Assembly (NCBI GenBank): GCA_937927845.1
Contig: CALFXE010000256.1
Span: forward strand, 1-30,219
Direction: 5' to 3'
Length of the DNA: 30,219 nucleotides
Origin: an uncultured Paludibacter sp.
GTDB taxonomy: Bacteria > Bacteroidota > Bacteroidia > Bacteroidales > Paludibacteraceae
Below are positions 14,532-21,387 of the stretch, piece after piece (position 1 is the first letter of the stretch; each line of letters begins with the position of its first letter). A program made the position numbers and the translations under genes. The notes below the pieces were generated by a model. It saw only the letters and a list, made by a program, of their open reading frames with translations. It did not search any database and was not told the origin of the DNA.

Positions 14532-16489
14532 TGGTAATTAAAAGCCTTGTATTACATAATTTCGGCTTGTACGCCGGTACGAATAAATTTGATTTTGACT
14601 CAGACAAGCCAGTTATTTTAATTGGCGGGATGAACGGTCGAGGTAAGACAACATTGCTTGAATCCGTTTTGCTGTCACTGTATGGTCGACGTTCCTTCGC
14701 TTTTTCTGAAAGTAGACTCTCATACCCTGCTTATCTCAAAAAGCTCATCAATACATCAGATAACACTCTTGAAACATATATAGAGATGGAATTTGTTACT
14801 GGCAAAGATGATCTAACGCGGACATATAAATTAAAGCGTAAGTGGTCTGCAAAACAAAAGGATATTAAAGATAATATTAGCGTTTATAAAAATGGTGATT
14901 TTGATGCCTTTTTATCCGATAATTGGGCGATGTACATTGAAGAAATCTTGCCAAGTGCCATTTCGAACTTCTTTTTCTTTGATGGCGAAAAAATCTCAGA
15001 ATTAGCTGTGGAGTCGACAGGAGAGCAAATGCGGAACTCCATTAAAACTCTGCTCGGTATTGATGTTTTAGATCGTTTAGAAAACGACCTGAAAAAGATT
15101 AGAACTAATAAAAATAAAACGTTAATTATTAATGGTAATGAAAAAGAAATTGACACACTTCAAATAAAACTTGATGATTTGGAACTTAAAGCAGATGAAA
15201 TCCGGTGCAATATTGCTCAGGAAAATTCATTTAATGGCGATTGTCAAAGAGAACTCGATAAATGCGAGGCAAAATTTTTAGCGCAGGGGGGTAAACTCGG
15301 GGCAAGTAAAGCCGAACTATTAAACAAGAAAAGTGGCTTGGAAAATGATTTGCAAGACATAAATGAGCAACTCTTGGAAATGGTTTCAGGTGAACTGCCT
15401 TTGGCATTGGTTTCAGGTTTACTTGATGATGTGCTGGACCACGCTCGAAAAGAGCAAGATCAAAAGTCCATCAAATATGCTGCTGAGCGAATTGAAGAAT
15501 TATTCGGATTGTTTGCAAAAAATGAATCTAAAGTCAATGCGCAGGTTAACGCATTTATTAACTTTGTAAAAGTCAACACTACTGTCAAAAGTGAAGACGA
15601 CATCTTCCATTATGATCTAAGCGAAAACGGTTATACGCAAGCTACTATGTTATGCAATTCTTTTCTACATAACAAAGTGGGGGAAACCAAAAAGCTAAAA
15701 GCAAAGCGCACAAAACTAAGAAATGAAATAGACGAAATTGAAAACTATCTATCCGTTGAGGTTGATGAGATAGCCACCGGAGCAACTTATAAAAAGATTA
15801 TGGAACTTAACGCAAAGATTGGTGGAAGCACAGAAAAAAAGAAACTTCTAACCGAGCAATTGAATCAGTTAGAAGTAGAAATAGCTTCAATTAAGAAAGA
15901 ACAATCAAAGTTAATTGAGAAATCTTTATCAGAGCTTGAATCTATGGACGAATCTGCACGGACTATGAAGTATTCGCATTATGCTTTATCGTTACTTCAA
16001 GAATATCGGTTAAGACTCCAAGAACAAAAAACGAAAAAGCTTGCTAATACAATGACAAAGTGTTATAAAAAAATCGCAAATAAAGCAACTCTAATCTCAA
16101 AAATATTAATTGATCCTGTTTCACTTGACTTTATTTACTATGATTATAATGGCGGGATTGTATCAAAAAACAAACTGTCTGCCGGTGAAAAGCAGTTGAT
16201 GGTATTTGCCATGTTATGGTCTTTCGCTTTATGCTCAAATAACAAACTACCGGTTATCATTGATACGCCACTTGCCCGGCTTGATTCAATACATAGAGAA
16301 AAACTTATAAAAAACTACTTTCCGAACGCAAGTGAACAAACCATTATTCTTTCGACCGATTCAGAAATCGGCACAGAATATCATAAAATGCTACAGCCAT
16401 TCATTGGTAAAGAATATACCCTGATTTACGATGACACTACTCAAAGCTCCAGCATTGTTTCTGGGTTTTTCGGAGGTGAAAGCAGATGA
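14531..16489 (+). CDS. dndD: DndD, SMC-like ATPase of the phosphorothioation complex
   Basis: 652 residues, a usual DndD length. ATG overlaps the dndC stop; GGAGG lies nine bases upstream. Walker A GGMNGRGKTT (32-41), the DndD hallmark NFFFFDGEKISELAVES near 147-163, ABC signature LSAGEKQLMVFA near 548, and Walker B LPVIIDTPLARLDSIHREK near 572-590, followed by the switch segment QTIILSTDSEIG. Coiled-coil arms lie at about 200-290 and 395-490. It binds and hydrolyses ATP and is thought to nick or remodel DNA with DndC and DndE for sulfur incorporation. It has a paralogue on the other strand (6615-8612), which retains the zinc-hook-like cysteines that are not obvious here. Confidence 0.95.
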   Translation: MVIKSLVLHNFGLYAGTNKFDFDSDKPVILIGGMNGRGKTTLLESVLLSLYGRRSFAFSESRLSYPAYLKKLINTSDNTLETYIEMEFVTGKDDLTRTYKLKRKWSAKQKDIKDNISVYKNGDFDAFLSDNWAMYIEEILPSAISNFFFFDGEKISELAVESTGEQMRNSIKTLLGIDVLDRLENDLKKIRTNKNKTLIINGNEKEIDTLQIKLDDLELKADEIRCNIAQENSFNGDCQRELDKCEAKFLAQGGKLGASKAELLNKKSGLENDLQDINEQLLEMVSGELPLALVSGLLDDVLDHARKEQDQKSIKYAAERIEELFGLFAKNESKVNAQVNAFINFVKVNTTVKSEDDIFHYDLSENGYTQATMLCNSFLHNKVGETKKLKAKRTKLRNEIDEIENYLSVEVDEIATGATYKKIMELNAKIGGSTEKKKLLTEQLNQLEVEIASIKKEQSKLIEKSLSELESMDESARTMKYSHYALSLLQEYRLRLQEQKTKKLANTMTKCYKKIANKATLISKILIDPVSLDFIYYDYNGGIVSKNKLSAGEKQLMVFAMLWSFALCSNNKLPVIIDTPLARLDSIHREKLIKNYFPNASEQTIILSTDSEIGTEYHKMLQPFIGKEYTLIYDDTTQSSSIVSGFFGGESR

Positions 16490-16890
16490 TTGTCAAACAA
16501 ATAAAATTGCCTAATCAATCAAAGGACAAGCTCTCCCGCTTAAAGGGTAGAACAGGCATACAAAATTGGAACATCCTTTGCCGTTGGGCATTATGCTATT
16601 CACTTAGCGAAAATACAATACCAACTGATTTTGAACTTCCAGCCGACAGTAATGTAGAAATGTCTTGGCATACATTTGCCGGTGAATATCATGAGATTTA
16701 CGATGCTATTATTAAAGCAAGATGCATCTGTGATGGTCTGCCGACCGATGAGGAAACACTCAGCAAATATTTTAAGTTGCATTTGAACAGAGGTATAGCG
16801 TATCTTGCCGGGACAAATGTAATTAAAAGCATTGATGATCTCTTAGATTTGGTTTTAGAAAAGGTTAATCCTTGCGAAGGGGATGAGTAA
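16486..16890 (+). CDS. dndE: DndE, DNA-binding subunit of the phosphorothioation complex
   Basis: 134 residues; ATGA overlap with the dndD stop and GGAGG nine bases upstream. The N-terminal LPNQSKDKLSRLKGRTGIQN and WNILCRWALCYSLSE match the DndE fold, a small helical protein that binds nicked double-stranded DNA as an oligomer (family knowledge). The C-terminal helix LKLHLNRGIAYLAG-like FKLHLNRGIAYLAG is also typical. Lys/Arg-rich N-terminal positions would contact DNA. It is fourth in the dnd operon and its stop is followed directly by the dndA start. Confidence 0.93.
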   Translation: MIVKQIKLPNQSKDKLSRLKGRTGIQNWNILCRWALCYSLSENTIPTDFELPADSNVEMSWHTFAGEYHEIYDAIIKARCICDGLPTDEETLSKYFKLHLNRGIAYLAGTNVIKSIDDLLDLVLEKVNPCEGDE

Positions 16891-18024
16891 ATGAGTTTAT
16901 ATCTTGATTATAATGCGTCTACTCCCATAGACAAGCGTGTTGTTGATGAGATGGTGCGTGTTTACACTGAGAATTTCGGCAATGCAGACAGCCGCACACA
17001 TGAGCATGGAATTGCTGCACGAAGTGTTGTTGAAACTGCGCGCTCACAGATTGCCAATATGCTTGCCGTAGAAACAAACGAAATCATATTTACAAGCGGA
17101 GCAACTGAAAGCGATAACATTGCTATCCTCGGTCTTGAAGAATACGCTAATCAAACTCGTAAAAAACACATTGTCTCTACTGCCATCGAACACAAAGCGA
17201 TTATTCAACCTCTTAAGCATCTCAAAGAAAAAGGTTTTGAGGTAGATTTTGTTTTACCTGATGAGTCAGGTCGAATTAATGCTCAGGATATTCTTTCAAA
17301 AGTTCGTGATGACACTTTGTTGGTTAGTGTTATGCATGCGAATAATGAAACCGGCGTAATTCAGCCAATTAAGGAAATTGGTAATTGTTTATCTGACAAG
17401 GATGTGTATTTCCATATTGATGCCGCTCAAAGCTGCGGTAAGCTGATCAATGAATTAAGAGATGTCAAATATGATCTGATGTCTATAACGGCTCATAAGA
17501 TGTATGGGCCGCAAGGTATTGGTGCGCTTGTTATGCGTAATAAACGATATAAAAAACCGCCTATCAAGCCGATCTCTTTTGGAGGTGGTCATGAAGGCGG
17601 TATTCGCTCTGGCACTTTACCAGTTGCTTTAATTGCAGGGTTTGGTAAGGCTGCTGTAATCGCTCATGATGAGTATAAAGATAACCTTGTAAAATACGCG
17701 GAAATTAAGAAAAACATACTTTCTGCCTTCAAAGAGTCCGGTATTAATTATAAAATAAACGGCACACAGAATTACTGTATGCCAAATACTTTAAATATTA
17801 GCTTTATCGGTGTTGATTCTGAAGCGCTAATGCTCGCAACAAAGCAGTATTGCAGCCTGTCTAATGGTTCCGCCTGCACTTCTTACGACTACTCTCACAG
17901 CCATGTTTTAACCGCTATGGGGCTCTCTGACGAACGGATCGAAAGCGCCATTCGGATGAGCTGGGGGAATAAAATAGATAGAGACAGCTTATCAAGCTTC
18001 TTGACTACGGTTAAAAACTTCTAA
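16891..18024 (+). CDS. dndA: DndA, cysteine desulfurase of the phosphorothioation system
   Basis: 377 residues. ATG follows the dndE stop with no gap; AAGGGGATG upstream serves as ribosome site. Class V PLP enzyme of the NifS/IscS family that takes sulfur from L-cysteine and hands it to DndC, also building its Fe-S cluster. Visible residues: LDYNASTPID at the N-terminus, SGATESDN (69-76), H101, D177 in HIDAAQ, PLP lysine K203 in TAHKMYGPQG, and the persulfide cysteine C329 in NGSACTS. The dnd setting and immediate coupling to dndE make the dedicated DndA role more likely than a housekeeping IscS. Its stop overlaps by four bases the stop of the convergent DGQHR gene, so no terminator fits between the two operons. 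Confidence 0.93.
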   Translation: MSLYLDYNASTPIDKRVVDEMVRVYTENFGNADSRTHEHGIAARSVVETARSQIANMLAVETNEIIFTSGATESDNIAILGLEEYANQTRKKHIVSTAIEHKAIIQPLKHLKEKGFEVDFVLPDESGRINAQDILSKVRDDTLLVSVMHANNETGVIQPIKEIGNCLSDKDVYFHIDAAQSCGKLINELRDVKYDLMSITAHKMYGPQGIGALVMRNKRYKKPPIKPISFGGGHEGGIRSGTLPVALIAGFGKAAVIAHDEYKDNLVKYAEIKKNILSAFKESGINYKINGTQNYCMPNTLNISFIGVDSEALMLATKQYCSLSNGSACTSYDYSHSHVLTAMGLSDERIESAIRMSWGNKIDRDSLSSFLTTVKNF

Positions 18025-19133
18025 CTCAATTCTATTTCAGCCTCGTTTTTTATTGTTTTAATTATTTGTTTTATAGATTGACCAGATGACATACCTGTAA
18101 AGCGTCCACCAACTAACCAGTCCGATGATTTTACAGCAGATGAATTTATAATATTTTTGAAATCGTCAAGTGGAAGTTGAGGGTTTTTGGTGTAGCATTC
18201 ATATAAAAGTCCCAAAATTGGAAAGACTCCGATTCCTTTGCAGATATTATAATTAATATTATACCTATTATTTATAAAACAATCTGACCATTTCAATATA
18301 ACTATATCCCAAGCATCATTGATAAGTTTGATAATCATATCCTTTGGTTTTTCGATTTCCTTAGTTTTGATTTTACATCCATCACCAAAATTTTGCTTAA
18401 AACATGCCGAAACAATTGGTTTTAAAGCTTTGGAGAATGCATTAATTGAAATTGGTTTTTTATTATCTATTGCATCTCCCAAAATAATATTGTTGTACCA
18501 AAAGCAATCTTTAATTGAGGCGAGTTCTTTAGCTATTCGTGTAGACATATTGGTTATTAATTCATCATCTATTATTATGAATTCCTGATTTTCTATATTC
18601 GCTCTTCTATGAACTTGTTCGCTCAATTCTTTTGCGAGATTTGTATTTACACGTTTACCTTTATTATTAATATTAATAAACGCATCAACCTCCTTTATAG
18701 AAGATTTCAAATCACTCTCAGGTGTTAAACACATGACGACTACTGGAAATTCATATATTGTTCGCATTGATTCAAAACGTTCCATACTTCCCGTAGTATA
18801 CCCATTTTTTAGTTCTTCTAACCCTTTAATTCTATGCTGGCCATCAACTATTCTAAGATCTTCATAAATTTCCAGTTCGCTTTCATTTATTTCTTTTATT
18901 TTATCTGGAGATAACGCTGCCAATATAGCTGTTGGCAAAATAGCTCCGTTGGTCATTAGATATTTAGAGATTTTCTTGAAATGAGCTGGAATAGGTTGCC
19001 TTTGGTACCCTGTATCATCTCCACTATCGTAACGTTCAATAATAGAATTTGTCAACAAGTCATCTACGTTCATTTTAATTAAATACATTTGCACATTATC
19101 TTGCTGTATTTTAATATATTTAAATTTATTCAT
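18021..19133 (-). CDS. Second DGQHR-domain (DndB-like) protein
   Basis: 370 residues; ATG with GGAGAGGAG about seven bases upstream, overlapping the end of the preceding gene by eight bases. The motif DGQHR is intact at 97-101 (LRIVDGQHRIKGLEELKNG), preceded by the PILPTAILAAL-like ILPTAILAALS (65-75) and followed by EVDAFININNKGKRVNTNLA at about 148-167, the usual order in DndB/DGQHR proteins. It is only distantly similar to the DndB at 11978 and is much more AT-rich, so it is not a recent duplicate. Last gene of the eight-gene minus-strand operon and convergent with dndA. It could sense or modulate a DNA mark, or act as a ParB-like nucleotide-dependent clamp, for the helicase complex encoded upstream. 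Confidence 0.85.
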   Translation of the reverse strand: MNKFKYIKIQQDNVQMYLIKMNVDDLLTNSIIERYDSGDDTGYQRQPIPAHFKKISKYLMTNGAILPTAILAALSPDKIKEINESELEIYEDLRIVDGQHRIKGLEELKNGYTTGSMERFESMRTIYEFPVVVMCLTPESDLKSSIKEVDAFININNKGKRVNTNLAKELSEQVHRRANIENQEFIIIDDELITNMSTRIAKELASIKDCFWYNNIILGDAIDNKKPISINAFSKALKPIVSACFKQNFGDGCKIKTKEIEKPKDMIIKLINDAWDIVILKWSDCFINNRYNINYNICKGIGVFPILGLLYECYTKNPQLPLDDFKNIINSSAVKSSDWLVGGRFTGMSSGQSIKQIIKTIKNEAEIELS

Positions 19134-20676
19134 TTATATTCTCCTCTCCAAAAATATTCACGTAATCATATAAACTCAATTTATCTTTTGCAAAATCGAT
19201 GTCATGAGTTGAATTTAATGGTATATCAAAATGATTTTCAATCATCAACTGATCAACTAAATTTTTTACAAGTTCTTTGTTTATTTCACCTTGCACGGAA
19301 ATAATTATTTTGCATTTTGTATATGCGGTCAAACTTGTTAAATTTCTGATAATTATTAGTTTGTCTTGCGCTTTAATTTTATGCTGATAAGTACGGATAA
19401 TATTAGAAGATATTAAATTTGTTTTATTTAAGTTTATACTATAATTGAAAAAATTTAATTTTCGTATTTCAAAAAAGGCTTCAGCTATTCCAACAAAAAT
19501 CGCATTAGTAAATGCATCGTATACATCTTCACAATCATCTTCGATACGTTCGAGATCATCTTCAAATCCACGTATCATTATTAAAAAATGGTAACAGATA
19601 TCTTTAACAAGTAAATTGTAATTGTTTTTATCAGGAGAAAAATGCGATGAAAATATCATAAAGAAAACTAACCAGAATATATCGTTTTCTTTAATTTTCT
19701 CATCTATTGTTTTTGCAATAATATTTTCTTTTTCAGTGAATTCATTTGGATTCAATCTTCCATTTAGTGCTATATCAATTTTTGAAATATCAAGTGATTG
19801 TGTGTTTTGTGAAATCATTTTATTGAGACATGCATAATTTTTTTCTTTATTTGCTGTGTTTTTGAAAAATATATCTGTTATCAAATCAAAAATTTCACGT
19901 AAATCAACAGTACACTTTAATTGTGACGAAATATCATTATTATATTGATTATATAAAATTAATGAAGCGATTTGTTTAATTTCAATGATTTCCTTTTTTT
20001 CTGTCCTCTCTATTTGAGACCTTAAGTTTGATAATTGGTTATTAATATTAGTTAATCCATTATTAATTTCGCTCATTATTTGGTTGTAAAATTCACTTGA
20101 TAATAGATATGCGTAATTTTTATAGAACAGCATATGATCCAATTCGCCCCAAAAAAAGTTAACCATTGACTTAATTTGAAGTTCAACATTAATAAAATGA
20201 TTTTGATCTTTAACAAATAATTTACAATCAATTCTAAAAATATCGTGACCATTTTTTTGCTTTTGTGGCTGGTTGGAAAAATCAAAATATAAATGATAAT
20301 TTTCATCTTTTAAAACATGATAAAGCTTGTCTTCACAATATTCATCTTCACAAAAATCTTTTAGACTTTCGAAAACTGATTTTTCATCATCGTTCAATAA
20401 ACATACAATTCGAGCACCAATTATATCGGGTAATTCAGAGATTAGTTTATTAGAGTCATCTTCATATTTATGAAAATAATTTTTTCTATATATTTTTTCT
20501 CTAAGACTGTCTTCGTTTTTAACTCTCGTTTGAATTATAATATTTTTAAATTCCAAGTTCTTAATTGCTTTTTCCAAACTGTCCTGTATGACCTGAGCAT
20601 ATTTATTATATTCATCTGTTTTTTGTGCTAACAATTTTGTTGATTCACAAATAAAATCTTCTATTTTTTCAATCAT
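19126..20676 (-). CDS. RelA/SpoT-fold protein (nucleotide pyrophosphotransferase-like)
   Basis: 516 residues from ATG 20676 (GAGGGG about eleven bases upstream, five bases after the previous stop); an in-frame ATG at 20745 would overlap the upstream gene and has no clear ribosome site. Residues about 40-200 carry the RelA/SpoT synthetase pattern: TRVKNEDSLREKIYRKNYF, LPDIIGARIVCLL, and HFINVELQIKSMVNFF followed by WGELDHMLFYK. The glutamate of the E-x-Q-I-(R/K) motif is kept, but the G-loop that normally reads NGYRSIH is NGHDIFR, losing the guanine-stacking tyrosine. The remaining ~300 residues are helical and AT-rich, with no hydrolase (HD) domain. It may make (p)ppGpp, pyrophosphorylate another substrate as RSH-fold toxins do, or be inactive. 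Seventh gene of the minus-strand operon. Confidence 0.78.
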   Translation of the reverse strand: MIEKIEDFICESTKLLAQKTDEYNKYAQVIQDSLEKAIKNLEFKNIIIQTRVKNEDSLREKIYRKNYFHKYEDDSNKLISELPDIIGARIVCLLNDDEKSVFESLKDFCEDEYCEDKLYHVLKDENYHLYFDFSNQPQKQKNGHDIFRIDCKLFVKDQNHFINVELQIKSMVNFFWGELDHMLFYKNYAYLLSSEFYNQIMSEINNGLTNINNQLSNLRSQIERTEKKEIIEIKQIASLILYNQYNNDISSQLKCTVDLREIFDLITDIFFKNTANKEKNYACLNKMISQNTQSLDISKIDIALNGRLNPNEFTEKENIIAKTIDEKIKENDIFWLVFFMIFSSHFSPDKNNYNLLVKDICYHFLIMIRGFEDDLERIEDDCEDVYDAFTNAIFVGIAEAFFEIRKLNFFNYSINLNKTNLISSNIIRTYQHKIKAQDKLIIIRNLTSLTAYTKCKIIISVQGEINKELVKNLVDQLMIENHFDIPLNSTHDIDFAKDKLSLYDYVNIFGEENINE

Positions 20677-20680
20677 TTGA

Positions 20681-21385
20681 TTATTTCCCCTCTTTGAAAA
20701 CCCAAGGCAATATATCTTCAATGTTATACTTCCTTGTATTTTCAAAATTTAAATTTGAGGACTCCCCCAGCTTTGACATCTTTATTATAAACGACTGAGG
20801 AGTGTCATTTCCGTTAATTCTTTCAATCATTTTTGCCCAATTGAAATAATTCACCTCTTCAATAGGACCTCTAAAACGATTAATAAAGTCTAAGGCATGG
20901 CTACTAAACGTTATCTGCTTGTCCACTTTAGAAAAGCTGTAAAACAACCCATTTGTACTATCATAGAACGCTCCAACAACATTTTGGGAGCAATACTTTT
21001 CAATTTGTTTTATCATGTCGAGTCGTATATTTTGTTGCAACTCGTTTATTGATGATTTTTTATTAAGCCCTTGAATTGTATAAACACGTTCGATAATTAC
21101 TTCAATCTTGCTTTTATTAAACTTTGAATTTTTATAAACTTGGCACAAATCATACTGTACAATCAAATCCCAATATATCTCTGTAAATCGTTGAAATAGA
21201 ATACTAAAAGATATATTTTGTATATGGTTTTTTTCTGTGCAATCTAATAAACATTTCAAAAAACAAAATTTATATGTTGTTGTTTTATGTGTGTTTTTAA
21301 ACATATGGGTTATTGCATCCCAGAACTCTTGATCCGAAGCATTATCTTTTGTACAAATTCCTTCTTTTAAATTCCATCCAGCCAT
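20681..21385 (-). CDS. Hypothetical protein resembling the N-terminal region of HNH-nuclease proteins, no HNH
   Basis: 234 residues from ATG 21385 (CAGGAGGTATAAAA upstream, two bases after the AddB-like stop); a longer frame to 21436 overlaps that gene and is rejected. Segments THKTTTYKFCFLKCLLDC, ILFQRFTEIYWDLIVQYDL, CSQNVVGAFYDSTNGLFYSF and EEVNYFNWAKMIERING resemble, from memory, the helical domain that precedes the zinc-ribbon HNH in a group of HNH endonucleases. Those proteins continue with CxYC…VDHFIPWSF…CxxCN; here the protein stops shortly after FENTRKYNIEDILPWVF with no Cys pairs or HNH. So it may be a DNA-binding subunit or a former nuclease. The gene is AT-rich and lies between the AddB-like and RelA/SpoT-like genes with almost no gaps, indicating co-translation. 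Confidence 0.6.
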   Translation of the reverse strand: MAGWNLKEGICTKDNASDQEFWDAITHMFKNTHKTTTYKFCFLKCLLDCTEKNHIQNISFSILFQRFTEIYWDLIVQYDLCQVYKNSKFNKSKIEVIIERVYTIQGLNKKSSINELQQNIRLDMIKQIEKYCSQNVVGAFYDSTNGLFYSFSKVDKQITFSSHALDFINRFRGPIEEVNYFNWAKMIERINGNDTPQSFIIKMSKLGESSNLNFENTRKYNIEDILPWVFKEGK

Positions 21386-21387
21386 TT

